Source of the DNA: Fodinibacter sp963695175
Lineage (GTDB): Bacteria > Actinomycetota > Actinomycetes > Actinomycetales > Dermatophilaceae
Length of the DNA: 64,000 bases
Assembly (NCBI GenBank): GCA_963695175.1
Contig: CAVOGG010000009.1
Location: forward strand, 124,001 to 188,000
Reading direction: 5' to 3'
A program made the translations under genes and the position numbers. This document shows positions 34,379-43,437 of this stretch, piece by piece. The notes under the pieces were generated by a model, which saw only the letters and a program-made list of their open reading frames with translations, made no database searches and was not told where the DNA came from. How positions within the stretch are numbered: the first letter of the stretch is position 1; each line of letters opens with the position of its first letter.

Positions 34379-35247
34379 GCGCCGTCCCGGCCTTCCGGCC
34401 GCGGCGCTCGGTGCTCTACATGCCGGCCAACAACGAGCGCGCCCTGGAAAAGGCCAAGACCCTCCCGGTCGACGGGCTGATCCTCGACCTCGAGGATGCC
34501 GTCGGTCCGGACCACAAGGTCGCGGCGCGTGAGAACGCGTGCACGGCAGCGGCATCCGGTGAGTACGGCACGCGCGAGGTGACGATCCGGGTCAACGGCA
34601 GCGGCACCGTGTGGCACGACGACGACCTGGTGGCGGCGTGCGCGGCCGGACCCGACGGCATCGTCGTTCCGAAGGTGAACAGCGCCGACGAGGTCCGCTC
34701 GCTGGTGGGGGCCATGGAGCGCCACGGTGCCCCGGAGCACACCCGGCTGTGGGCGATGGTCGAGACGCCGGAGGCGGTGCTCTCAGTTGGCGAGATCGCC
34801 TCGGCCTCATCGCGACTGGCGGTGCTGGTGATGGGGACCAACGACCTCGTCAAGGAGCTCGGCGCGCGCCACGTGCCGGGCCGCGAGCCGCTGCTCACCG
34901 CTCTGTCGTTGGCGCTGCTGGCCGCCCGGCGGTCCGGTGTCGCGATCCTCGACGGGGTCCACAACGACGTCCTTGACCTCGAGGGGTTCGAGGCCGAGTG
35001 CCGTCAGGGGCGCGACCTGGGCTTCGACGGCAAGACCTTGATCCACCCCGGCCAGGTGGGCCCGTGCAACGAGGTCTTCGCGCCCTCGGCCGAGGAGGTC
35101 GAGGAGGCCCGTGGGCTGCTTGCCGCCTGGGAGGCGGGCGCCGGCGCGGGCGTGGTGACCCATCGGGGGAGAATGGTGGAGAGCCTCCACGTCGAGATCG
35201 CCCGCACGGTGATCGCGACCGACGAGGCGATCCGGAACCGAGGCTGA
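34375..35247 (+). CDS. CitE-like CoA-ester lyase
   Basis: 290 residues, a second, shorter member of the same superfamily: RRSVLYMPANNERALEKA, DGLILDLEDAVGPDHK, VPKVNSADEV, GFDGKTLIHPGQV. Stand-alone CitE-like proteins cleave or hydrolyse malyl-, citramalyl- or beta-methylmalyl-CoA. GTG start overlapping the upstream stop, so the two lyases are co-translated; one may be the lyase and the other the thioesterase, but the sequence does not say which. Confidence 0.88.
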   Translation: MSAVPAFRPRRSVLYMPANNERALEKAKTLPVDGLILDLEDAVGPDHKVAARENACTAAASGEYGTREVTIRVNGSGTVWHDDDLVAACAAGPDGIVVPKVNSADEVRSLVGAMERHGAPEHTRLWAMVETPEAVLSVGEIASASSRLAVLVMGTNDLVKELGARHVPGREPLLTALSLALLAARRSGVAILDGVHNDVLDLEGFEAECRQGRDLGFDGKTLIHPGQVGPCNEVFAPSAEEVEEARGLLAAWEAGAGAGVVTHRGRMVESLHVEIARTVIATDEAIRNRG

Positions 35248-35379
35248 CGCCGCCGGGTCGGCCGCCGGGCCCGGAGGCAAAGAGTCGGTCACGACCGGCG
35301 CGTCGACTGGCGCACACCGACTCGCATCCCTTCTGCTGGGGGCCGGTGGTTCCGCCAGTGCACGGGACGGAGTGGACGG

Positions 35380-36324
35380 ATGGGTCGGACCAGGAGCACG
35401 CGGGCGACGACCGCTGCCGCGCTGACGGCAGCCGCGGTGCTGCTCGCCGGCTGCGGGTCGTTGGACGTCTCCTGGACCCCGGCCGCCGAGGCCGCGTCGA
35501 CGCCGACCGAGAGCACCACCCCGTCGAGGACCCCCTCGGCACCGCCCTCGCCGGACACCGCGACCTCGACCCCCTCGGACACCGCGACCACGGCCGAGTC
35601 GGACACCGCGACACCGACCCCGTCGGACAGCGCAGCACCGACGCCCTCGACGACTCCCACCCCGTCGGCGACACCGACCCCGTCCCACACCGACGCCCTC
35701 CCCGACGCCGACGTCACCGCGAAGCCACGCACCAGCCTGATCCGGGGCGACTCCGGCCCCAAGGTGCTCGCCATGCAGAAGCGCCTCGAGGAGCTGGGCT
35801 ACTGGCTGGGCACCCCCGACGGCGCGTACGGGTCGTTGACCCAGCAGGCCGTCTGGGCGTTCCAGAAGGCCGCAGGCCTCAAGCGTGACGGGGTGGTCGG
35901 GCCGCGGACGCTGCGGGCGCTCAAGGCCGGCGTCCGGCCGAAGGCCGCGCTCAGCGGCGACGGCGTCGAGATCGACCTCGACCGGCAGCTCCTCCTCGTC
36001 GTGCGCGGCGGCTCGGTGCGCACGATCCTCAACACCTCGACCGGCAGCGGCGAGGAGTACACCTCGACCACCGGGCACCGCGCGCTCGCGAAGACGCCGC
36101 GGGGCAGCTACACCGTCTACCGGGCGGTCGACGGCCCGGTGACCAACTCGCTGGGCGAGCTGTGGCGGCCGCGGTTCTTCAACCGCGGCATCGCGGTGCA
36201 CGGTTCACAGAACATCCCGCCGTGGCCCGACTCGCACGGGTGCGCCCGGCTCAGCAACGCCGCCATCGACATGGTCTGGGCGGCCGACCTGATGCCGGTC
36301 GGCAGCCGCGTCCTCGTCCGCTGA
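35380..36324 (+). CDS. L,D-transpeptidase lipoprotein with peptidoglycan-binding domain
   Basis: 314 residues. Lipobox LLAGC (Cys25), a Ser/Thr/Pro/Asp repeat linker (about 40-110, SDTAT units), a PG_binding_1 domain (about 118-180, GDSGPKVLAMQKRLEELGY) and a YkuD domain with catalytic HGS (His274) and SHGCARLSN (Cys288). It should make 3-3 cross-links or attach proteins to peptidoglycan. The linker is of cell-wall-spanning length. ATG start; single gene. Confidence 0.92.
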   Translation: MGRTRSTRATTAAALTAAAVLLAGCGSLDVSWTPAAEAASTPTESTTPSRTPSAPPSPDTATSTPSDTATTAESDTATPTPSDSAAPTPSTTPTPSATPTPSHTDALPDADVTAKPRTSLIRGDSGPKVLAMQKRLEELGYWLGTPDGAYGSLTQQAVWAFQKAAGLKRDGVVGPRTLRALKAGVRPKAALSGDGVEIDLDRQLLLVVRGGSVRTILNTSTGSGEEYTSTTGHRALAKTPRGSYTVYRAVDGPVTNSLGELWRPRFFNRGIAVHGSQNIPPWPDSHGCARLSNAAIDMVWAADLMPVGSRVLVR

Positions 36325-36406
36325 ACGTGCCGGGGCCGGGGAACGCGGAGAGGGCATTTTCGGTGGTTGGCGCCGTAGCGGGTGTCTCATCGGCCACACT
36401 CGCCCC

Positions 36407-38219
36407 ATGACGGCTGAAGCAGGCGCGCCCGACGCCGGAGGGAAGGGCGTTGGATCTCCCGCTCGCGGCCGTCACGCGCTGGCCCGACGACGGCGCCGGT
36501 GGCCCTGGGTGGTCATGGCGGTGGTCGTCCTCGTGGGGCTCGTGGCCACGATCGGGATCGTCGTGCTGCGCGATCCGGCCGACGCGATCTCGGCGAAGGG
36601 CTGCGCCGGCGACGCGACCCTGCGGATCGCCGCCGCGCCGGAGCTCTCCTCGACGCTCGAGGAGTTCGCCGACGACTTCGACACCTGGGTGAAGGACCGG
36701 GCCGGGGTGCCGTGCACGACCACGAAGATCACCGCCGCCTCACCGCAGGAGCTCTCCGAGCAGGTGAGCCGCGCCCTCGACGGGGACACGGCGAACGCGC
36801 CGACGACCTGGGTGCCCGACTCCTCGCTGTGGAGCAGCGTGCTGGCCCGTGACCCCCGGGTGAGCGCTGTGCTGCCCCGTACGTTCCCGGTGGTCGCCGC
36901 CACGCCGGTCGTGTTCGCCGCCCCGCGCCCGATGGCCGAGGCCCTCGGCTGGCCGGACCGAGCAACCCTCGTGGGAGCAGCTCAGCGCCCTGGCCGCCAA
37001 CCCCGCCGGCTGGGCCGCGGCCAAGCACCCCGAGTGGGGCGCCGTGCGACTCGACTGGCCGGACCCGCTGACCTCGACCGCCGGGCTCGGCTCGACGGTG
37101 GCGGTGTACCGCGACCTGGCGATCGGCGCCGAGGCCACCGACGACCTGCGCCGCCGGCTGGTCACCGCGCACAACGCCGTCAACGGCGCCACCGGCAACC
37201 TGGCCGGGGCCCTGGCCGCGCTGCGGGCCCCGGGCACGAACGCCGCCGAGGGCCTGCGCGACCTGCCGATCGTGCCGGCGACCGAGCAGGAGGTGGTCGC
37301 CTTCAACGCCGCCAAGCCGGCCGTCGAGGTCGCGGCCATCTACCCGACCGAGGGCTGGGTCGTCAGCGAGGTGCCGGTGCTGCCGCTGCGCGGTGAGTGG
37401 GTCAGCGACGCGCAGCGCACGGCATCGGAGGCGTTCGCCGACTTCATCGTGCGGGGTGCCCCCCAGGACGCCCTCCAGCGTGCCGGATGGCGGGCCGCCC
37501 GCCTCGGCGCGTCGGCGACGCCGGCCACCGGCGTCGTGCCGACCGAGCCGCGCTACACCCCGGCCCAGCCCAGCCAGGACGTGCTCGCCCGCACCCTGCA
37601 GAACTGGACCGCGCTGGACCGGCGGGGCTCCCTGCTCGTGGTGCTCGACACGTCCGGCTCGATGCGTGAGGAGGTCGGCACGACCGGCAAGACCCGGCTG
37701 ACCGTCGCCAAGGAGGCCCTGCTCACGTCGCTGCCGTTCTTCTCGGACCAGGCGTCGGTGGGGTTGTGGACGTTCTCGCGCGCCGCGAAGGGCAACGACT
37801 GGAGGGCCGTCGTGCCGCTCGGCCGGCTCGACCGCCGGGTCGGGAGCGGCACCGCCCGCGACACCATCGCCTCGGCCGTCCCGCGGATCGTCGCCGACGG
37901 TGACACCGGGCTGTACGACACGACGCTGGCCGCGGTGGGGGCCGTGCGCTCGACCTGGCAGCCGGGCCCCAACACGGTCGTGCTGATCAGCGACGGCAAG
38001 AACGACGACCCGGGCAGCCCCGACCTGCGCACGACCCTCGACCGGCTCGTCGACGGCGCCGACCCGGCCCGCCCGGTGGAGGTCGTGACGATCGCGCTGG
38101 GGTCCGGCGCCGACGCCAGGGCCCTGAGGAACATCGCCGCGACCACCAAGGGCAGGGCCTACACGGCAGCGCAGCCCGAGGACCTCGAGTCGGTGTTCCT
38201 CGCCGCGCTGACCGGCTGA
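36407..38219 (+). pseudogene. Substrate-binding plus VWA domain protein, broken by +1 frameshift
   Basis: One gene of about 603 codons in two frames. Frame 1 runs from the ATG at 36407 (a membrane helix at about 32-55 and a solute-binding-like domain, TLRIAAAPELSSTLEEF) to MAEALGWPD. From about 36960 the homologous sequence continues in another frame (EQPSWEQLSALAANPAGW, then RLDWPDPLTST) through a VWA domain with MIDAS motif DTSGSM to 38219. The span is 3n+1 bases, so one extra base near 36958-36961 explains it. Everything else looks intact, so this may be a sequencing error or very recent loss. If functional, it is an extracytoplasmic VWA protein. Confidence 0.85.
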
Positions 38220-38269
38220 CCCACCGACGCGGTCCTCGACACGGGTCGGTGACCCCCGATGCTGGTCGC

Positions 38270-39190
38270 GTGACCACCGCCCCGCCTCGCCTCCTGACCG
38301 CGCGCCACTGGCACAGCCGCCGGTCGGCCGCCGCGGCCGGGATCGCCTTCGGCGTGCTGATGCTGGCGGCCATGGTGATGCTGCGCATCGCGCTCGACGC
38401 GGGCGGCCTGGCCGAGCTGCGCACCGACCCGGGCCGGCTCCGGCTGGTGCGGTGGAGCCTGAACCTGGTCCCCTTCGCGGGCATCGCGTTCCTGTGGTTC
38501 GTCGGGGTGGTCCGCGACCAGCTGGGTGACGTGGAGGACCGCCTGTTCTCGACGGTGTTCCTGGGCAGCGGGCTGCTCTTCCTCGCGATGTTCTTCGGCG
38601 CGGCCGCCACCACCACCAGCCTGGTGCGGATCTCGGCGGACGTGGACTCCGACGTCGTGGTCTGGAGCTACGGCTCGAGCTCGGCGCACGCGCTCATGTC
38701 GATCTACGCGATGCGGATGGCGGCCGTGTTCGTGATCTCGGTGAGCACCGTGGGGCTGCGCACCGCTGCGCTGCCGCGGTGGGCGTCACTGCTCGGCTAT
38801 GCCGTCGCCCTCCTGCTCCTCATCGCCGCCGACGCGCAGAAGTGGGTGCAGCTGCTCTTCCCGGCCTGGGTGCTGCTGGTCAGCGTGGTCATCCTGGTGA
38901 CCCGCCCGCCGGCGCCGGGACGCCGAGCCCGGCTGACCCCTCAGCCGGTGGCGTTGCCCCGTTCGTCGCACGGGGCGGTGTCGGTGAGCCCGAGCGCGTT
39001 CAGCTGGGCGTCGATGATGCGCAGCGAGCGCTCCATCTCGGTCGGCTTCAGCTGGCCGAGGCCGTCACCGTGCGGGTTGTCGAAGAAGCCGAGGAGCAGC
39101 ATGAGCACCGTGATGACCACGGTGACGCTGCCCATGAGCACCGCCTGGGTCAGGGCCCGCTCGGCGCTGTCGGCGAAGAACAGCAGGTAG
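38270..39190 (+). CDS. Polytopic membrane protein with unusual C-terminal tail
   Basis: The frame encodes about 306 residues. The first ~220 hold six hydrophobic helices (AAAAGIAFGVLMLAAMVMLRI, LVPFAGIAFLWFVGVV, FLGSGLLFLAMFFGA, ending LVSVVILVTRPP). The last ~85 (after RRARLTP) are Ser/Arg-rich and lie wholly antisense to the DUF4239 gene. A TGA sits one frame over at 38934-38936, five bases before the convergent stop, just where a normal end would be; the real C-terminus may be near there if a base is missing. GTG at 38270 or 38249. Function unknown. Confidence 0.7.
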   Translation: MTTAPPRLLTARHWHSRRSAAAAGIAFGVLMLAAMVMLRIALDAGGLAELRTDPGRLRLVRWSLNLVPFAGIAFLWFVGVVRDQLGDVEDRLFSTVFLGSGLLFLAMFFGAAATTTSLVRISADVDSDVVVWSYGSSSAHALMSIYAMRMAAVFVISVSTVGLRTAALPRWASLLGYAVALLLLIAADAQKWVQLLFPAWVLLVSVVILVTRPPAPGRRARLTPQPVALPRSSHGAVSVSPSAFSWASMMRSERSISVGFSWPRPSPCGLSKKPRSSMSTVMTTVTLPMSTAWVRARSALSAKNSR

Positions 39191-39768
39191 ACGAAGATCA
39201 CGGTGCAGATGAGGTACAGCGCCAACCACAACGGCGCGGGGATGATGCCCTGCGCGGTGTGCACCCGGTCGTTGCGGGCCTGTTGCCGGTCCGCCGTCTG
39301 CTCCATCCACCGGTCGTAGGCCGACTGCTCGGTGGAGGTCTTCGGTTGCAGGGCGGCCACGGTGATGAACATCTTCGCCCCCCACGGGTTGATCGAGTCC
39401 TGGTCACCGCCACGGGCCACGGCGTCCCACTCGGTGCCCACGACCGAGCGGCCGTAGCAGACCAGCTCGCCGGTGAGCTCCTTCGACGAGCCCGCGGGCA
39501 TCAGCTGCGCGGTCTGCACCATCTGGAAGACGACGGCGGCCTCGGTCTCGGCCCCGGCCCTGGTGTCGTCGTACGCCTGGAAGGCCAGGAAGATGATGAA
39601 GCCGAGCAGCACCGAGAACCCGGTGGCCAGCACCCCGAAGACTCCTGAGGCGCGGTCCCCGTCACTGAAGAAGCTGCCGGCCGGGGCCCGGCGACGCACG
39701 AGGAGCATCGAGGTGACCGTGACCGCCGTGACGCCCGCGACGACGAGCAGGGAGTGCAGGAGGTTCAC
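38941..39768 (-). CDS. DUF4239 membrane protein
   Basis: 275 residues: N-terminal helices (about 5-22 and 45-65, ATGFSVLLGFIIFLAFQAYDD), a soluble middle part, and two C-terminal helices (LWLALYLICTVIFVYLLFFA; VLMGSVTVVITVLMLLLGFF), matching DUF4239 (bestrophin-like in some annotations). Function unknown. GTG start overlapping the upstream oxidoreductase stop by GTGA, so the pair is coupled. Its 3' part is overlapped on the other strand by the tail of the previous gene. Confidence 0.85.
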   Translation of the reverse strand: MNLLHSLLVVAGVTAVTVTSMLLVRRRAPAGSFFSDGDRASGVFGVLATGFSVLLGFIIFLAFQAYDDTRAGAETEAAVVFQMVQTAQLMPAGSSKELTGELVCYGRSVVGTEWDAVARGGDQDSINPWGAKMFITVAALQPKTSTEQSAYDRWMEQTADRQQARNDRVHTAQGIIPAPLWLALYLICTVIFVYLLFFADSAERALTQAVLMGSVTVVITVLMLLLGFFDNPHGDGLGQLKPTEMERSLRIIDAQLNALGLTDTAPCDERGNATG

Positions 39769-40817
39769 ACGCCCTCCGCCTCGCCCGGGTAGACGACCCC
39801 CACCTGGCGACGCACCTCGTCCATCGCGGCCATGACCCTGCGGGTGGCCGCCCACGGCATCGACCAGGTCTCGAGCCGGCCGGCGGCCAGGGCGCGGGCG
39901 ACCTCGGCCGCCTCGAACCGGAACCCGTGCGTGGCCACCGTCGGCACGAACTCGTCCAGGACGCTCCCGTCGGGCCCGACCAGCCGCACCCGGCTCTGCA
40001 CGTTGTAGAACCGTCCCTCGACCTCGAGGCGGGCCTTCGTGCCGACCACTCGGGCCGGACAGGACGTCGCGCCCGCCATCGAGCACCACACGTGGGCGAG
40101 GGCGCCGCTCGGCCCGCGGGCCGCGATCGTCGTGGTCGCGTCGACCCCGAGGTCGGTCAGCGTGGCGTGCGCCGTGACGCCCTCGAGGCCGCCGAGCACG
40201 TGGTCGGCGAACGAGACCGGGTAGACGCCGAGGTCGAGCAGCGCCCCGCCGGCGAGCTCGGGCTGCGAGAGCCTGGCCGGGCCGTCCGGCCAGAGCAGCT
40301 GGCCGTGGTCGGCGTCGACGAGCACGACCTCGCCCAGGGTGCCGGCCTCGACGGTGCGCCGGATGACGTCGTAGGTCGGCAGGTAGCGGCTCCACATCGC
40401 CTCCGCGGCCAGCAGCCCCGACGCCTCGGCCGTCGCCAGCACCTCGTCGGCCTCGCGCAGGCTGCGGGTGAACGCCTTCTCCACGAGCACCGGCTTGCCG
40501 GCGCGCAGGGCGAGCAGGGCGTGCTCGTGGTGCTCGCTGTGCGGGCTGGCGACGTACACGGCATCCACGTCGGGGTCGCCCACGAGGTCGGCGTAGGACC
40601 CGTGGGCCCGCTGCGCGCCGTGCCGGGTGGCGAACTCCTGCGCCCGCTCGACCGACCGCGAGCCCACGGCGACGACCCGCGAGCGGGTGCCCTCGTGCAC
40701 GGCATCCGCGAAGACGTTGGCGATGCCGCCGGGAGCGAGCACGCCCCAACGGATCGGTGGTGCCTCCATCGGGTCGGGCACGGTGGGGGCGGCGAGTGCG
40801 AGGGGTGCGGGCGGCAT
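39765..40817 (-). CDS. Gfo/Idh/MocA family oxidoreductase
   Basis: 350 residues: Rossmann N-terminus (WGVLAPGGIANVFADAV), DVDAVYVASPHSEHHEHALLAL, then GKPVLVEKAFTRS (the EK-P dinucleotide motif) and the family alpha/beta C-terminal domain. NAD(P)-dependent sugar or diol dehydrogenase, substrate unknown. TACGCT (40830-40825) seven bases before the ATG at 40817 supports that start as leaderless; ATG at 40769 is an alternative giving a more typical N-terminus. Confidence 0.9.
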   Translation of the reverse strand: MPPAPLALAAPTVPDPMEAPPIRWGVLAPGGIANVFADAVHEGTRSRVVAVGSRSVERAQEFATRHGAQRAHGSYADLVGDPDVDAVYVASPHSEHHEHALLALRAGKPVLVEKAFTRSLREADEVLATAEASGLLAAEAMWSRYLPTYDVIRRTVEAGTLGEVVLVDADHGQLLWPDGPARLSQPELAGGALLDLGVYPVSFADHVLGGLEGVTAHATLTDLGVDATTTIAARGPSGALAHVWCSMAGATSCPARVVGTKARLEVEGRFYNVQSRVRLVGPDGSVLDEFVPTVATHGFRFEAAEVARALAAGRLETWSMPWAATRRVMAAMDEVRRQVGVVYPGEAEGV

Positions 40818-40845
40818 ACGTCGCAGCGTAGGGGGTCCGCCCCCA

Positions 40846-41700
40846 TCAGAACCGGCTGGTCGCCTCCGCCACGAGGTCGCCGACGAGCTCGCCGGGGTCG
40901 ACGTCGAGCCCCCGGCGCACGAACCAGGTCGCCATCGTGGTCGCGTCGCGCTCCAGGAAGTCGAAGCCCTGGGGGTTGCCGATGACGTCGACGATCTGGG
41001 GCCAGTCGATGAGCACGAGCCGTTCCTCGTGGACCAGCACGTTGTAGGGCGACAGGTCGCCGTGCGCCCAGCCGTGGTGCGAGAGAGTGAGCATCGCCGA
41101 GCGCAGCTGCTCGAACAGCTCCGCGAGCAGCGCCGGTTCGGGCCGCGTGGAGACCAGTCGCGGGGCGGCGACCGGGGTGTCGCCGGTGTCGTCACCGATG
41201 AACGCCATGAGCATCTCGGACTCGTCGAGCTGCACGGGGTAGGGCACCGGCAGGTCGAGCTCCCAGAGCCGCCCGAGCGCGTCGAACTCGGCTGCGGCCC
41301 ACTGCCCGGCGATCACCTGCTTGCCGAAGTCGGTGCGCCGGGCCATCGCCCGCATCTCGCGGCTCTTGCGGACGCGACGGCCCTCGAGGTAGCCGGCGTC
41401 GCGGTGGAAGAGCCGGTGGTCGCCGTTGCGGTAGCGCTTGGCGGCCATCGTGCTGACCCGCCCGCTGCCCGGCACCCAGCGCCGCAGGACGTGGACGTCG
41501 GCCTCCTTGCCGGTCTTGAGGACGCCGAGGTCGCTCTCGACGGCGCCGAGCGATGTCACGACCCAGTCGGGGCGCGGCTTGGGTCCGTGGGTCGCGCCGT
41601 CCCAGGAGGACCAGCGGTCCCCCTCGGGAGGTGCGTCAGGTGAGGTGTCGATCGAGAAGAGGGCCTGCTTCTCGGGCAGGTGGAACGGCTGGTGTGCCAC
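40846..41700 (-). CDS. RIO-type (RIO1-like) protein kinase
   Basis: 284 residues. ATP-site and catalytic motifs of the RIO family: GVLKTGKEADVHVLRRW, STMAAKRYRNGDHRLF, WAHGDLSPYNVLVHEERL and LIDWPQIVDV. Bacterial RIO kinases are poorly studied. GTG start with AGGAG eight bases upstream (CCAGGAG). A short out-of-frame leader ORF with a stronger Shine-Dalgarno overlaps the start (41636-41764). Confidence 0.9.
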   Translation of the reverse strand: MAHQPFHLPEKQALFSIDTSPDAPPEGDRWSSWDGATHGPKPRPDWVVTSLGAVESDLGVLKTGKEADVHVLRRWVPGSGRVSTMAAKRYRNGDHRLFHRDAGYLEGRRVRKSREMRAMARRTDFGKQVIAGQWAAAEFDALGRLWELDLPVPYPVQLDESEMLMAFIGDDTGDTPVAAPRLVSTRPEPALLAELFEQLRSAMLTLSHHGWAHGDLSPYNVLVHEERLVLIDWPQIVDVIGNPQGFDFLERDATTMATWFVRRGLDVDPGELVGDLVAEATSRF

Positions 41701-41764
41701 TGGTGTGCTCCTGGTGAAGGAAGGAAGGGGAGGGCTCGGTGAGGGCCCGGACAGTGGTGGACAT
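41636..41764 (-). CDS. Putative leader ORF upstream of the RIO kinase
   Basis: ATG at 41764 is preceded by AAGGAGG with six bases spacing, the best ribosome-binding site in the neighbourhood. It opens a 42-codon frame (MSTTVRALTEPSPSFLHQEH...) that runs through the RIO kinase start in another frame and stops 65 bases inside it. Codon use is not gene-like, which suggests a regulatory leader or a remnant more than a functional protein. Confidence 0.35.
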   Translation of the reverse strand: MSTTVRALTEPSPSFLHQEHTSGTPAVPPAREAGPLLDRHLT

Positions 41765-41889
41765 GTCGGCCTCCTTCTTCGTTCGTTCCGGTTCACGGCG
41801 TGGCACGGCGGATGCCGTGTGCTCGCCTCCCAGCGTGACGCACCGGTGCGCGCGGGCGCCACCGGGTTTTCGCGGGGACGCGCGCCGGG

Positions 41890-43290
41890 TCAGGCGAGGC
41901 GCTCGACCCGGGCCAGCACGGGCTCGGTCGGGAAGAGCGTGATGAGCGAGCCGACCGGCAGCTGGTCGGTGTCCGCCAGCGCCGTGACCCGGTGCTCACG
42001 CAGGATCAGCGCGAGCGCGAGCACCGCCTCGACCATCGAGAAGTGCTGGCCGATGCAGGCGCGCGGGCCGCCGCCGAACGGCATCCACGCGTAGCGGTGC
42101 GTCGGCTCGGGGCGGGTCCCGGCGCCCGTGAAGCGGCTCGGGTCGAACACCAGCGGGTCGACCCAGAAGTCGGGGTGGCGGTGGATGGTCCAGGGCACGA
42201 CGACGACGTTGGTGCCCGGCGGCACCCGGTGACCCATCAGCTCGTCCTCCTCGACCGAGAGCCGGCCGAGGATCGGGGCCGACGGGTAGAGCCGCATGGC
42301 CTCCTTCAGGGCGGCGGTGGTCTCGGGCAGCAGGGCCACGTCGCGCGCGGTCGGGTGCCGGTCGCCGACCACCTCGCGCACCTCGGCCCGCACCCGGTCC
42401 TGCACGTCCTGGTGGCGGCCGAGCAGGTGCAGGGCGAAGGTCAGCGCCGTCGAGGTGGTCTCGTGCCCCGCGAGCATGAAGACGAGCACCTGGCCGCGCA
42501 CCTCCTCGTCGGACAGCCGCTCCTCGCCGTCGCGCGCGGCGATCAGCCGGCTCAGCAGGTCGGTCTCGCCGGTCGTGCGGCCCTCGCGGCGTCCCGCGAC
42601 GATGTCCTCGCACACCCCGAAGAGGTCCTCGCGGGCGGCCCGCCCGCGGCGCACCCGACGGGTCGGGATGCCGGCCGGCAGCCGCAGCGCGCCCAGGCCG
42701 CGTCGCATGATCGTGTCGGAGACCGCGGGGAACGACTCGCGCACGTGGGGCACCACGTCGTCGGCGGAGTCGCCGAACAGGGCCTTGAGCACGACGCGCA
42801 GGGTGAGCCCCTGCATCTGCGCACCGAGGTCGACGGTGGGCTGGTCGCTGACGTCCCACTCGCCGACCACCGCCACGATCTCCTCGACCATGAGGTCGGC
42901 GTAGCCCTCGACGGCCACCTTGGTGAAGACCGGCTGCACGAAGCGCTTCTGGCGGGTCCAGTCCTCGCCCTCGGCGGTGAGCAGCCCCGGCCCGAGCCAG
43001 CGGGCGATCTCGTCGTGCACCTGGTCGCGCTTGGCGTAGGCCCGCCACGAGCTGCCGGAGAGCACCCTGGCGGCGCCGTCGGGGTGGTGCAGCCACCAGA
43101 CGTCGCGGCTGGCGCCCGGCGGGCCGACGACCATGTGCACGAGGTCGCCGTGCCGTCGCCACATGCTCTCGGCGTAGTCGACCGCGTTGCGCCGAAGCCC
43201 CATGATCGGGGCGAACCGGCCACCGACGACCGGGGGTGGCTCGGGGCTGTGGGCGGTCGGGGCGTCGGTGCTCGCGACGGGCGGCGTCAT
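41890..43290 (-). CDS. Cytochrome P450
   Basis: 466 residues, a soluble class I P450 with I-helix AGHETTS, K-helix EAMR (ExxR), and heme loop FGGGPRACIGQHF (Cys412). The form resembles bacterial CYP families related to fatty-acid hydroxylases (HHPDGAARVLSG; ITLFPTEPV). Substrate unknown. It needs a ferredoxin; fdxA at 9 kb is a candidate but not adjacent. ATG start with GGAG five bases upstream. Monocistronic and divergent from the acyl-CoA dehydrogenase gene. Confidence 0.94.
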   Translation of the reverse strand: MTPPVASTDAPTAHSPEPPPVVGGRFAPIMGLRRNAVDYAESMWRRHGDLVHMVVGPPGASRDVWWLHHPDGAARVLSGSSWRAYAKRDQVHDEIARWLGPGLLTAEGEDWTRQKRFVQPVFTKVAVEGYADLMVEEIVAVVGEWDVSDQPTVDLGAQMQGLTLRVVLKALFGDSADDVVPHVRESFPAVSDTIMRRGLGALRLPAGIPTRRVRRGRAAREDLFGVCEDIVAGRREGRTTGETDLLSRLIAARDGEERLSDEEVRGQVLVFMLAGHETTSTALTFALHLLGRHQDVQDRVRAEVREVVGDRHPTARDVALLPETTAALKEAMRLYPSAPILGRLSVEEDELMGHRVPPGTNVVVVPWTIHRHPDFWVDPLVFDPSRFTGAGTRPEPTHRYAWMPFGGGPRACIGQHFSMVEAVLALALILREHRVTALADTDQLPVGSLITLFPTEPVLARVERLA

Positions 43291-43437
43291 CGCTCCATGG
43301 TGACCCCTGGGCGCGGCGCCGTCGAGGGGCGCTCGGCGGGGTGGGAGGACTCACACCCGTGCCGGGTCCATCGGCCGGCGGCCCGACGGCATACTCGGGA
43401 GGCAGACCCAGACCCCAGCCGAAGGCGGCGATCACGC

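Noticed and set aside
35470..35700. Repetitive GACACCGCGACC-type tract that looks like a DNA repeat
   Set aside because: It encodes the Ser/Asp/Thr/Ala linker of the L,D-transpeptidase; the repetition is explained by the protein linker.
41992..43437. Plus-strand frame extending the acyl-CoA dehydrogenase upstream by about 480 codons
   Set aside because: This stretch is antisense to the P450 gene; family homology starts only at the GTG at 43438.
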